Virus record (IMG/VR): IMGVR_UViG_3300035659_000011
Location: 1 to 62,793 of that record
Direction: 5' to 3' (one strand)
DNA: 62,793 nucleotides
Source of the DNA: a virus
In this document: piece by piece, positions 51,932 to 59,970 of the stretch
How the letters are laid out: every line of letters starts with the position of its first letter
How positions within the stretch are numbered: position 1 is the first letter of the stretch
Position numbers and translations under genes: made by a program
The notes under the pieces: generated by a model
Told to the model about the DNA's origin: nothing
The model's database searches: none
What the model saw: only the letters and a program-made list of their open reading frames with translations

Positions 51932-52021
51932 TTAATGTAAAAATAGCGGCGGATCTGCGACAATGACAGATAATTGCATCCCACCGCCGCTTGGCAATGC
52001 AAATGCTCCCGTTGTCATCAT
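51932..52021 (-). CDS. possible coupled peptide, 29 aa, overlapping a terminator
   Basis: ATG 52021 shares bases with the stop of the 52018-52722 gene (ATGA overlap). The frame MMTTGAFALPSGGGMQLSVI ends inside the terminator stem-loop. The coupling supports translation; the peptide may be a by-product of the terminator. Confidence 0.3.
   Translation of the reverse strand: MMTTGAFALPSGGGMQLSVIVADPPLFLH
51939..51991 (-). terminator. intrinsic terminator
   Basis: Minus-strand AGCGGCGG / CCGCCGCT (8 bp), a 31-base loop that can fold further, then TATTTTTAC. It ends the transcript of 52018-56466 before the intron-bearing gene. Confidence 0.8.
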
Positions 52022-52722
52022 GATTTCATTAATTCGCTAATCATCTTGTCAATCAGATCTATTGATAAATTCGGATTTTCAAACTTCAACTGAATTGCAT
52101 CACTTTGCTCTTGCGTCACAGTTCTAAAAGAATAATTCACAGGCTTACACTGATAACCTATTTCATTCTTACAATGAAATTCAAACACTAACTCATCTTG
52201 TCTTATCTTAACATCATCTAATCTTACATTATCAGTTACAAACCCAGCACCAGTAGCCAAATTTGATAACTTACCATTTTCAAACAACTGATAAAACAAA
52301 TCATGTGTATTCAACTCTGTCACATTAACTCGATCAGCATAGTGCTTTCTAATATCATCAAACTTAATTGTAAGTCTATACATTCGATGAATCTTTACAG
52401 AAACATCAACACCACAACGAACAATTTCAAACTTCGTTTGCTCTAGAAGTTTATACTCTTTATTATTCCAAATTATCTCATATCCATCTTCATATAATCT
52501 ATCTAACATTCCCAGCATTGCTGTTTCACTCTCTTCAACTGTAAGACACATATACTTTTCATCATCAAATTTATCACTTACATCTTTAAGCGCAACTATT
52601 GCATATTCTTTAATATCAAATTCTACACCACAGCCATTGTCAACAGTATCACCAACTTTACTTGATTGTAACACATACAGCACATCATTAATGAACGGCT
52701 TTATCATCTCTAAGTCAAACAA
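52018..52722 (-). CDS. hypothetical protein, 234 aa
   Basis: TTG 52722 follows GGAGG by five bases and is the likely start. The beta-rich protein (GYEIIWNNKEYKLLEQTKFE; YRLTIKFDDIRKHYADRVNV) has no known motif. It overlaps the HD-domain gene upstream by eight bases, indicating coupling. Confidence 0.65.
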   Translation of the reverse strand: MFDLEMIKPFINDVLYVLQSSKVGDTVDNGCGVEFDIKEYAIVALKDVSDKFDDEKYMCLTVEESETAMLGMLDRLYEDGYEIIWNNKEYKLLEQTKFEIVRCGVDVSVKIHRMYRLTIKFDDIRKHYADRVNVTELNTHDLFYQLFENGKLSNLATGAGFVTDNVRLDDVKIRQDELVFEFHCKNEIGYQCKPVNYSFRTVTQEQSDAIQLKFENPNLSIDLIDKMISELMKS

Positions 52723-53374
52723 TTTTACCTCCTAAATATACTATCAACTGCTTAATATTCACAATAGCTTTCTGATTGTACTTGTCTCGAAAATATGGTG
52801 TATGATATACAAATCCATTTGCAAGCAGTTGATTCAATATCTTAATTCGTTCTCTTTTATATACTTCGTCAGTAACGTAAAAATACTCCTGTCGAACACC
52901 TCGTTCCATTCTGTCCATAACATAATCAAAATCTTTACCGAAAATCGAAATATCAATGTCAGCTATAATCTTCTTTTTTGTTGACGTTAAAAAATCTACA
53001 TTGTTCTGAGAACTTAATGCTGTTGCATTTATCAATGACATAATCTCTTCTGCTATTTGTGTCTCGACACCCAATCTATAACAGTCATGCATACATCGAT
53101 AACCTGACAATTTTTCCATTTCATAATCAACATCACTAATATATGAAGACGGCAATATCACAATATCATGTTCGTATATGGCAAATGATATAATAGCTTT
53201 CTCGACATCATCAAGATCCAATAGATCTAATTCTGTTTGACAATCATTAATGTGCAACATGTTGTGGTAATGTCTATAAGACATCGTGTACTCTTGCAAA
53301 ATATCAGCCATTACGTCTTTGGCAGCGTCAATGTGTTGTACATTTAACAACTGACAGACTTTAGTGAAATTCAT
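52715..53374 (-). CDS. HD-superfamily phosphohydrolase-like protein
   Basis: The product (219 aa) resembles predicted HD-domain metal-dependent phosphohydrolases (COG4339 type). RHYHNMLHINDC (His-rich first motif), SFAIYEHDIVILP (HD pair) and a later Asp (IIADIDISIFG) are at the expected order and spacing. An AGGGA site precedes the ATG. The substrate is unknown. Confidence 0.75.
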   Translation of the reverse strand: MNFTKVCQLLNVQHIDAAKDVMADILQEYTMSYRHYHNMLHINDCQTELDLLDLDDVEKAIISFAIYEHDIVILPSSYISDVDYEMEKLSGYRCMHDCYRLGVETQIAEEIMSLINATALSSQNNVDFLTSTKKKIIADIDISIFGKDFDYVMDRMERGVRQEYFYVTDEVYKRERIKILNQLLANGFVYHTPYFRDKYNQKAIVNIKQLIVYLGGKIV

Positions 53375-53383
53375 AGATATTCC

Positions 53384-53587
53384 CTATAAATCTTCAATAG
53401 TGTCGTCGAATACACTTTCCATTTGATCTAATAATTCATCATCGCCTACATCAACAACATCCTCTTTACATTCTTTGCAAATGCCCTCATTTTCAGCGTA
53501 ACAAGTCTCACATAACGGCTCACCACAATTTTCACATTCGTGCTTCTCTTTCGGTATCTGTACATTACAAGAAGTACAAAAAGCCAT
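53384..53587 (-). CDS. double zinc-ribbon protein, 67 aa
   Basis: Four CxxC pairs fill the first 42 residues (FCTSCNVQ, CENCGEPLCETCYAE, GICKECKED), giving two zinc sites. The tail is acidic (DELLDQMESVFDDTIEDL). The ribosome site is GTAGGAGAAC. The function is unknown. Confidence 0.75.
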   Translation of the reverse strand: MAFCTSCNVQIPKEKHECENCGEPLCETCYAENEGICKECKEDVVDVGDDELLDQMESVFDDTIEDL

Positions 53588-53598
53588 GGCACGTTCTC

Positions 53599-54123
53599 CT
53601 ACGCATTCGTTAGTTTATGCCACAGTGATTCATAATCAGCTTTCATACCCGATACTTTATACAGCACATCAAACACATATTGATTTGGGTTTATCTTTCT
53701 ATTAGCATCACGATATTTTGTCTCGTCCAATCCCAAATATCTACATACAAATAAACCAACAGCTCCTGAACGACTAATACCGGCCTCGCAATGAATGACT
53801 AGATCAGTTATCTTATCTTTTAATCTATCTATAAAAGCAATTATTTGTTTTGCATGAGCATCTGAAAATAACACTAAATGTTTCTTACGACTCTTGTACT
53901 TACTCATACTATCATACTGCGTATTTGAAATATCAGAAAATCTAATGCTCAATACTTCGTGACAACCTAATAATCCCAACACACCATTTTCATCAACAAC
54001 TGGCCCTTTTGTATTATAAATAGATATCAATGCCCAATTACTGAATTTACAACGACAAGTCTTAATAATTCGATCAACTTGACTTCGAGATAATATATGT
54101 ATATTCACAATCATTCTAATCAA
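53599..54123 (-). CDS. dual-specificity/tyrosine phosphatase-like protein
   Basis: The protein (about 174 aa from a TTG, or 171 from ATG 54114) has the P-loop HCEAGISRSG, the CxxxxxR motif of protein tyrosine phosphatases. ILSIR/IRFSDISN lies upstream, where the general acid loop is expected. It lies directly before the polyamine genes in one operon. A phosphoprotein, nucleotide or RNA substrate is possible. Confidence 0.85.
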   Translation of the reverse strand: MIRMIVNIHILSRSQVDRIIKTCRCKFSNWALISIYNTKGPVVDENGVLGLLGCHEVLSIRFSDISNTQYDSMSKYKSRKKHLVLFSDAHAKQIIAFIDRLKDKITDLVIHCEAGISRSGAVGLFVCRYLGLDETKYRDANRKINPNQYVFDVLYKVSGMKADYESLWHKLTNA

Positions 54124-54124
54124 T

Positions 54125-55354
54125 TCAACCCACTAAGATTTCAGTCTTAGTCGGTAATCCCATCTTATCCAACAAATTGATAAAAGGCACAGGGTCTAAC
54201 TCTTCTACGTTTACCATAGTCTTAGAATCCCAGATGCCATTTGCTACTAATATTGCAGCAGCTGCTACGGGCACTCCTGCAGTATAACTAATCGCCTGTG
54301 AATCAGTCTCCTTGTAACAGTCTTTATGATCGCACACATTGTAGATAAATATCTCTCTATAATTACCTAGTCGTTTACCCTTAACTAAACAACCAATACA
54401 AGTCTTACCAACATAATCGGGAGCCAATGTCTTTGGATCTGGTAAACATGCTTTCACTACTTTCAACGGTATAACATCTAATCCTTCAGCTGTCTTGACA
54501 GATTTCTCTGACAATAGTCCAATATTCTTTAACACATTGAAGCAATTGATATAATGGTCACCAAATCCCATCCAAAAACGTATACTATTAGCATCAATGT
54601 TTTGAGACAATGAATGCAATTCATCATGTCCTGATAAATAAATAGTCTGTTTACCAACTTCTGGAAAATCATACACTTTCTTTACTTCATGCATCTCATT
54701 AACTACCCACTTACGGTCAATCCATGACATGACTTTTCCAGTAAACTCCCTAAAATTAATCTCAGGATCGAAATTTGTAGCAAAATACTTACCATGACTT
54801 CCAACATTCACGTCCATAATATCTATTGTGTCAATTACATCAAAGTAATTTCTAGCAGCTAATGCGCAATATGCATTAACAACTCCCGGATCAAACCCAA
54901 TACCCAAAATAGCAGTAATTCCAGCTTGTTTGCAAGCTTCTCTCTTTTTCCATTCGTAATTTCCATACCACGGCGGTGGCTCACACACTGTAGCCACTCT
55001 ATCAGGATGCTCATAAACAGCAGTGTCTATATACGCCACGCCAGCTTCAATGCAAGCATCTAAAACTGACATGTTTACAAACGGTGATGCCAAATTGAGT
55101 ACTATAGTAGATTCTGTCTCTTTTATCAACTCGATTACTGACTTAGTATCTAGAGCATCAACACTGGTTGATGATAGCAATTTCGAATTGTCTTTCATAC
55201 TATCATGACTAAAAACACTCTCAAGTATATCGTCACACTTGCTTCTAGTTCTAGATGCTATGCAAATGTTTCCCAAAACATCATTATTTTGCGCACACTT
55301 ATGTGCTGCAACTTGTGCCACCCCTCCTGCCCCGATGATTAGTGTGTTGTGCAT
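54125..55354 (-). CDS. carboxy(nor)spermidine synthase (saccharopine dehydrogenase-like)
   Basis: A Rossmann start (TLIIGAGGVAQVAAHKCAQN) is followed by family landmarks: VAYIDTAVYE, NYEWKKREACKQAGITAILG, GFDPGVVNAYCALAARNYF and C-terminal NVEELDPVPFINLLDKMGLP. This matches the carboxyspermidine dehydrogenase branch rather than lysine saccharopine enzymes. It would condense putrescine or diaminopropane with aspartate semialdehyde using NADPH. It is paired with the decarboxylase gene (55363-56466), eight bases away. An AGGAG site precedes the ATG. Confidence 0.85.
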   Translation of the reverse strand: MHNTLIIGAGGVAQVAAHKCAQNNDVLGNICIASRTRSKCDDILESVFSHDSMKDNSKLLSSTSVDALDTKSVIELIKETESTIVLNLASPFVNMSVLDACIEAGVAYIDTAVYEHPDRVATVCEPPPWYGNYEWKKREACKQAGITAILGIGFDPGVVNAYCALAARNYFDVIDTIDIMDVNVGSHGKYFATNFDPEINFREFTGKVMSWIDRKWVVNEMHEVKKVYDFPEVGKQTIYLSGHDELHSLSQNIDANSIRFWMGFGDHYINCFNVLKNIGLLSEKSVKTAEGLDVIPLKVVKACLPDPKTLAPDYVGKTCIGCLVKGKRLGNYREIFIYNVCDHKDCYKETDSQAISYTAGVPVAAAAILVANGIWDSKTMVNVEELDPVPFINLLDKMGLPTKTEILVG

Positions 55355-55362
55355 GCATACTC

Positions 55363-56466
55363 CTACGATAAATTGTATTTATAGTCTTCATATCCAAATT
55401 TGCGCACAGTATCAATAGATCCACCAATTCTCTTGACAACAATTGCGGGCATTTGCAAACCATTAAACCACGTCTTTTTAACCATGGAATAGCCAGCTGC
55501 ATCTAAAATACGCACTGTGTCACCGACCTTGAGAGGCGTTTCAATCTCGCAATGACCAAAAATATCTCCAGCTAAACATGACCGACCAGCAATCAAATAA
55601 TAGTTATGACCATTGTTTCTTCTATCAAATTCTGACTCAACATTGTAAATCAATCGATCTAACAAATGCGCCTCAACTGAAGCATCAACTATCGCAATAT
55701 CAATCTCATTATGCACAATATCGACAACTGTCGTAACTAACTCTGCAGCATGAGAAATAGCAGCTTCACCCGGTTCAATGTAAATTTGAATATCAAACTT
55801 ACTGCTAAATGACTTCAACTTATTACAAAACATATCAAACGGATACTTACTTTCAGTAAATAACACTCCTCCACCCAAACTTACCCATTTCAATTTCACT
55901 AAAACATCACGATACATGTTACCAATAAAGTCTAACATATTTGAAAAGTCATCAAAGTCTTCATTATCGCAATTAAAATGAAACATTGCACCGCTAATCA
56001 ATGGCAAAACACTTTCAACTTCTTTCTTATCAATAACACCAAGACGTGAAAATTTACGGCCAGGATCAGCTAAATCATAATCAGAATGACTAACGACAGG
56101 ATTTATTCGAAGACCAATTGGCAGGTCAGCCACTATAGAATGATATGCTTTTAACTGTGATACAGAATTGAAAATGATCTTACTAGCATATTGTCTAATG
56201 TCTTCTACATCTTGTTTTGAATAGCCTACGCAATAAGCATGTGTTTCTTTACCAAAAGTCTCATATCCTAATCGAGCTTCATACAAGGAAGAACTAGTAG
56301 TACCATCCATGTATTTTTTCATTAAGTCAAATACAGACCACATTGAAAAACATTTCAATGCAAGCAGAGATTTTGCACCAGAAATATCTCTTACACGCTT
56401 GATTTTTTCAAGATTGTGTAGTAGTTTACTTTCGTCAATAAAATAATACGGCGTGGGAATAACCAT
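55363..56466 (-). CDS. nspC: carboxy(nor)spermidine decarboxylase
   Basis: This is a PLP-dependent alanine-racemase-fold decarboxylase. TPYYFIDESKLLHNLEKI opens the barrel. SLLALKCFSMWSVFDLMKKY holds the PLP lysine. Then come GTTSSSLYEARLG and IEPGEAAISHAAELVTTV (Gly-rich phosphate site). RSCLAGDIFGHCEI matches the C-terminal catalytic Cys region. It would convert carboxyspermidine or carboxynorspermidine to the triamine. Together with the synthase it forms a complete two-step pathway. Confidence 0.9.
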   Translation of the reverse strand: MVIPTPYYFIDESKLLHNLEKIKRVRDISGAKSLLALKCFSMWSVFDLMKKYMDGTTSSSLYEARLGYETFGKETHAYCVGYSKQDVEDIRQYASKIIFNSVSQLKAYHSIVADLPIGLRINPVVSHSDYDLADPGRKFSRLGVIDKKEVESVLPLISGAMFHFNCDNEDFDDFSNMLDFIGNMYRDVLVKLKWVSLGGGVLFTESKYPFDMFCNKLKSFSSKFDIQIYIEPGEAAISHAAELVTTVVDIVHNEIDIAIVDASVEAHLLDRLIYNVESEFDRRNNGHNYYLIAGRSCLAGDIFGHCEIETPLKVGDTVRILDAAGYSMVKKTWFNGLQMPAIVVKRIGGSIDTVRKFGYEDYKYNLS

Positions 56467-56519
56467 AAGTCCATCTTATGATAGACTTAGAAGACTATTT
56501 ACTAAAGAGGAATAGAAAA

Positions 56520-56595
56520 TGGCGTGCCTGGAGAGATTCGGACTCCCACTATCGGTTTCGTAAACCGATCCCCTATCCAGTTAGGAAACAGGCAC
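56520..56595 (-). tRNA. tRNA-Arg (anticodon ACG)
   Basis: Minus-strand cloverleaf: acceptor GTGCCTG/CAGGCAC, anticodon stem TCGGT-TTACGAA-ACCGA, T arm GGGAG-TCCGAAT-CTCTC, discriminator G and encoded CCA at 56520-56522. Confidence 0.93.
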
Positions 56596-56602
56596 GCAAA
56601 AA

Positions 56603-56676
56603 TGTCCCTAGAGAGACTCGAACTCTCAATCTGCAGTTTAGGAAACTGCTGCGCTATCCAGTTGCACCATAGGGAC
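56603..56676 (-). tRNA. tRNA-Arg (anticodon CCT)
   Basis: Acceptor GTCCCTA/TAGGGAC, anticodon stem GCAGT-TTCCTAA-ACTGC, T arm GAGAG-TTCGAGT-CTCTC, no encoded CCA. A small open frame (56638-56805) overlaps its 5' half. Confidence 0.93.
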
Positions 56677-56805
56677 AGATGTTCGTCTAAAAATATCTAA
56701 ATCTTTACAGTATCGTTCAACAAATCGTCTAAGTGATGTATGACTAATATTTAACAATTTTGATGCTTCGCTCACCCAACCAAATTTACTTGTATCTATA
56801 GTCAT
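56638..56805 (-). CDS. possible small helix-turn-helix protein, 55 aa, overlapping a tRNA
   Basis: The frame from ATG 56805 reads MTIDTSKFGWVSEASKLLNI then SHTSLRRFVERYCKD, a good MerR/excisionase-type HTH. It runs into tRNA-Arg(CCT), where its last 12 codons are tRNA sequence. No ribosome site is visible. It may be a truncated remnant cut by recombination at the tRNA. Confidence 0.4.
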   Translation of the reverse strand: MTIDTSKFGWVSEASKLLNISHTSLRRFVERYCKDLDIFRRTSVPMVQLDSAAVS

Positions 56806-56844
56806 CAATGCGCATCACTGCAGCTAAAATACATCATGAAAGCT

Positions 56845-56920
56845 TGGCTGGGGCCCGGAGATTTGAACTCCGAACTACATGCTCCAAAGGCATGGGCTCT
56901 ACCAATTGAGCTAGACCCCA
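56845..56920 (-). tRNA. tRNA-Gln (anticodon TTG)
   Basis: Acceptor TGGGGTC/GGCCCCA (first base U as in bacterial tRNA-Gln), anticodon stem CATGC-CTTTGGA-GCATG, T arm CGGAG-TTCAAAT-CTCCG, discriminator G, encoded CCA. Confidence 0.92.
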
Positions 56921-56927
56921 TCATAAT

Positions 56928-57002
56928 TGGTCGGGACAGCCGGATTTGAACCGACGACTACAACATCCCAAATGTTGTATGCTACCACTGCATTACGTCC
57001 CG
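56928..57002 (-). tRNA. tRNA-Pro (anticodon TGG)
   Basis: Acceptor CGGGACG/TGTCCCG, anticodon stem CAACA-TTTGGGA-TGTTG, T arm GTCGG-TTCAAAT-CCGGC, discriminator A, encoded CCA. Confidence 0.93.
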
Positions 57003-57018
57003 TGCTTATTTCAACAAT

Positions 57019-57055
57019 AAAAAAGGCCTCACTTTATTCAAGTGAAGCCTTTTTA
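57019..57055. terminator. bidirectional intrinsic terminator
   Basis: AAAAAGGC-TCACTT / AAGTGA-GCCTTTTT stem (one mismatch) with T runs in both directions, between the TnpB unit and the tRNA genes. Confidence 0.85.
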
Positions 57056-57075
57056 GAAGAGATTCTTCGACAGCT

Positions 57076-57153
57076 TCACTTGAGCATACGTTGTCCTGGT
57101 TGGGGTTGACGCTGCGGTTGTGGCTGCCTGCGAATCATAATGTCTTCTCTCAT
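57076..57153 (-). CDS. possible Gln/Pro-rich peptide, 25 aa
   Basis: The frame MREDIMIRRQPQPQRQPQPG ends LK just before the terminator. The composition is not random-looking, but the frame is short and has no clear ribosome site. Confidence 0.25.
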   Translation of the reverse strand: MREDIMIRRQPQPQRQPQPGQRMLK

Positions 57154-57179
57154 GTTATTAAATGTCCGTATAAAGTAAT

Positions 57180-57221
57180 AATCAATTCTATTAGCGTAGA
57201 GTAATCAATCTATTAGCGTAG
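57180..57221 (-). repeat. tandem near-repeat at the tnpB 3' end
   Basis: AATCAATTCTATTAGCGTAG (57180-57199) and AATCAATCTATTAGCGTAG (57203-57221) differ by one base and flank the TnpB stop codon. This could be part of a transposon end or guide-RNA scaffold. Confidence 0.6.
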
Positions 57222-58464
57222 TGGTTAATTCATTACTAGACCACTTGTCATGATCTAGCAACATCCTTGAAAAGCTTACGCTCTCCAAATGGGCTAACCA
57301 CGAGCCCTTAATTGGTATGGCGCTGTCACCACAGTAACTCTTCATGATATTCACTGCCCCATTACCATCTCTTGTGAATATCAAAGAATCATTCAGCTTC
57401 ACTATGCGATCTGACAGCTTCAGCTCTGCGTCAAATCGCTCATTTGTCAAACAATTAGTACAGCTTGTATAAGCCTCATTCTGCCTGACAAATAATATAC
57501 CCTCGTCAAGTACTTTGTACTCAATGAAAGTTCTAAATCTACTCAGCGTGCCCTGATTCTGAGTTGATTTATTCAATCCCCTATCCTTCGCTAACTTTGA
57601 ATCTTTCACTAACTTCTTAGTCTTTATGTCACCATAAACAACTTTCGACACTTCATTTTCTATACAGTAATCTACAATCTTCTTACTGACTTTATGCTGA
57701 AAGTCTTTATTCTTATTTGCTAGTTTTTTCTTGCAACGTTTATAAATAGCTGCTAGTCTTTTATATCGTCTAGAGTATTTCTTTTTCTTGTCACGAAGTG
57801 ACTGTATGACTTCTATTCTTTTTTCAAGCTGCTTGTGAAATTGATCGTTTGGTATTTCTATAATCTCTTTCTTATCTGGGTTGTAGATTGTAGCTATGTT
57901 AGTAACGCCAGGATCTATAGAAATTAGTTTCTCTTGAGTGAACGTTTTGACTTTTTTGGGTTCACTATAAGTGAAGATAGCGAAGTACACATCATCTTCT
58001 TTTTTTATTTGCAAAGTTTTAAGAGTACCTACAATTGTTTTACAGTAATCTGGTAATTGAATTTCTAATACTTTTGCTGTTTCAATGTAGTGATTTTCAA
58101 TAAAAATAGTTAAAATATTGTCATTTAGTTTGAAATTGCAATTACGCCATTGAATAGTTGTAAAGTACTTCCACGATTTGAATCTATATGGGAGTCTAGC
58201 TGCTTTGTCTGTTTTCTTTTTAGCAAGATAGCTTTTCACACTATTGATTAGTGTTTTACAAGTTTCATAAGCCGGTCTATATTGTATAGTTAAATTGTTC
58301 TCTCGCCTAAACTTGCTACATTCCTTACTGAACCCTACAATTGTACCAGTGTTTTTCGCATGTTCAAGTAAATGATTATACAATAGTCTATGTTCATTAG
58401 ATAGTGTATTCAACACTAACTTCTGATACCACGACAAATTAAGTTTAACTTTTAACGCTTTCAT
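57205..58464 (-). CDS. tnpB: TnpB-like protein with altered catalytic and zinc sites
   Basis: The 419-residue protein shows TnpB architecture. The first RuvC acid is kept (ISIDPGVTNIATI). The position where most TnpB have Glu reads VVYGDIKTKKL, a Gly-Asp. The last segment is FTRDGNGAVNIMKSY. The finger has only the first pair (SCTNCLTNERF); the second CxxC is missing. It may be nuclease-impaired, as reported for repressor-like TnpB relatives, or belong to the GD clade. It is unlike the other tnpB (23582), so it was acquired separately. Confidence 0.8.
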   Translation of the reverse strand: MKALKVKLNLSWYQKLVLNTLSNEHRLLYNHLLEHAKNTGTIVGFSKECSKFRRENNLTIQYRPAYETCKTLINSVKSYLAKKKTDKAARLPYRFKSWKYFTTIQWRNCNFKLNDNILTIFIENHYIETAKVLEIQLPDYCKTIVGTLKTLQIKKEDDVYFAIFTYSEPKKVKTFTQEKLISIDPGVTNIATIYNPDKKEIIEIPNDQFHKQLEKRIEVIQSLRDKKKKYSRRYKRLAAIYKRCKKKLANKNKDFQHKVSKKIVDYCIENEVSKVVYGDIKTKKLVKDSKLAKDRGLNKSTQNQGTLSRFRTFIEYKVLDEGILFVRQNEAYTSCTNCLTNERFDAELKLSDRIVKLNDSLIFTRDGNGAVNIMKSYCGDSAIPIKGSWLAHLESVSFSRMLLDHDKWSSNELTTTLID

Positions 58465-58476
58465 AGTAATTATTGT

Positions 58477-59265
58477 TTACTTAATATCATGTAGCTTTTC
58501 CACTTTATTAAACAAAATCCTGAACTTATCATCTATGTCCATATCTTCGTGGAAATGACCACAATAGTAATGATCGAACAACATCTTGTCGCAGATTTCT
58601 TCTAACATCTTTGCAGTCGGATCAGAAAGTCGTTGAATCAATGATGTTGATACTTCATCAACATAACCACTTCTTGGAGTACTTAACATGCCGTGCGGAG
58701 CAGTATTATAATCGCCAAATTGATCAATTCCAAATATTGTCAATAATTTCGCAATCTTATTTCTTGGTAACGTATGGGCTACTACATAATCTACACTACT
58801 ATGTGCACTAATTGTGTGTAATGCTAATTCAAACTCTTCATCTGATGGTATTTCTTGTTTCCACCATGATTCATTTTCAATTCGTCTATTTTTGTCTGTG
58901 GTCATCGCACCGCCGAAACAAAAGAATTTTTTGTTTTCAATAATATATATGTAGCCAGTTTTCAAATGGAATATACTATCATTAACAATGCCGACGGGCC
59001 CACCGAACTTTTCAATGACGTCCAGTTTAGCTAGTCTATTGTAATTGTCATGATTGCCACTGATGAATAATGTAGTGAATGGTTTTTCAATTAACCAATT
59101 TGTCCAGTAAATTTCAGTTTTGTCAGGTTCATCTTCCCATAATAGGCCGAAATCACCACAAATTATGACTACATCATTTTTAGTGAGAGTTTTTACGGGG
59201 AACGAATCAGTAGCTAGTTTGCTGATATCGTGAGGTATGTGAGTGTCACCGGTAATGAATATCAT
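58477..59265 (-). CDS. calcineurin-like metallophosphoesterase
   Basis: Motifs in order: IFITGDTHIPHD, IICGDFGLLW, ISGNHDNYNR, VVAHTLPR and YYCGHFHEDM. These are the five metal-site blocks of the fold. It differs from SbcD in length and in the C-terminus. It would hydrolyse a phosphodiester or phosphomonoester, with unknown substrate. The gene is coupled with a secreted-protein gene (overlap of four bases). Confidence 0.9.
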   Translation of the reverse strand: MIFITGDTHIPHDISKLATDSFPVKTLTKNDVVIICGDFGLLWEDEPDKTEIYWTNWLIEKPFTTLFISGNHDNYNRLAKLDVIEKFGGPVGIVNDSIFHLKTGYIYIIENKKFFCFGGAMTTDKNRRIENESWWKQEIPSDEEFELALHTISAHSSVDYVVAHTLPRNKIAKLLTIFGIDQFGDYNTAPHGMLSTPRSGYVDEVSTSLIQRLSDPTAKMLEEICDKMLFDHYYCGHFHEDMDIDDKFRILFNKVEKLHDIK

Positions 59266-59744
59266 TTATCAATGCTAGTGCAATAATACCAGCAATCACT
59301 TTTGTTTTGAAGTTGCATGATGATAGTTATAGGTTTTCGATCTTCAGTCCATACTTTGGCTGCTGTGTCATAGTAATAGAAAAATAGCTTGTATGTCTTT
59401 ACTGTAGGGCAATTGGACAATGTATAGTTCAAAACTGCTATAGTTATTCTTTCTCCATTAAATTTTGGTTTGACTTGTCTAATTGTAATGTCACAAAGAT
59501 AGACATCATCACCTTTTAACAAAGATTTACTAGCAGAATCAAGACAAAGTGTAGGATAGAGTTCTATTGGAATGAACTTGTAGATGAATTGTAATGTTTG
59601 CGATGGTCGATTGTCAAATTCTACTTGCTGTTTCTTATAATTCTTGTCAATTAAATCAAATACTGGTTGATATGATCCAAAACACATAGAAGCACATAAT
59701 GCCGTATTTACTAATAAGCAAATTGACATTATGAACTTCTTCAT
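59262..59744 (-). CDS. exported hypothetical protein, 160 aa
   Basis: The N-terminus is a signal peptide (MKKFIMSICLLVNTALCASM, probable cleavage near residue 23). The mature part is beta-rich with five Cys that could form disulphides. AAAGGAGTAACT precedes the ATG. It may act in the periplasm or at the cell surface, but the role is unknown. Confidence 0.7.
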   Translation of the reverse strand: MKKFIMSICLLVNTALCASMCFGSYQPVFDLIDKNYKKQQVEFDNRPSQTLQFIYKFIPIELYPTLCLDSASKSLLKGDDVYLCDITIRQVKPKFNGERITIAVLNYTLSNCPTVKTYKLFFYYYDTAAKVWTEDRKPITIIMQLQNKSDCWYYCTSIDK

Positions 59745-59772
59745 AGTTACTCCTTTTTATGAGTTCATTGTC

Positions 59773-59970
59773 TCAAGCACATTCATTAATTTCATCAGCC
59801 AATTCATGTCGTAAGACTTTAGTAGTGTCATCATGCGTGTTAAACCAAAACATTAATGTATTGTCTTGCACAGTAAAACAATCATGCAAAGACTTGTGTT
59901 TACCGCATGGTTTGATGTGTGTAAATCGCTCTTTAGCAGTTTGTATCAGTTTCTCTTTAATGTGTTCCAT
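59773..59970 (-). CDS. hypothetical protein, 65 aa
   Basis: The start overlaps the RNA ligase stop. The product (MEHIKEKLIQTAKERFTHIK) has a WFNTHDDTTKVLRHE segment. The size and context resemble small phage proteins of unknown role. Confidence 0.65.
   Translation of the reverse strand: MEHIKEKLIQTAKERFTHIKPCGKHKSLHDCFTVQDNTLMFWFNTHDDTTKVLRHELADEINECA

Noticed and set aside
56478-57109. Plus-strand open frames of 60-64 residues
   Set aside because: They are reverse complements of the tRNA genes and of the terminator.
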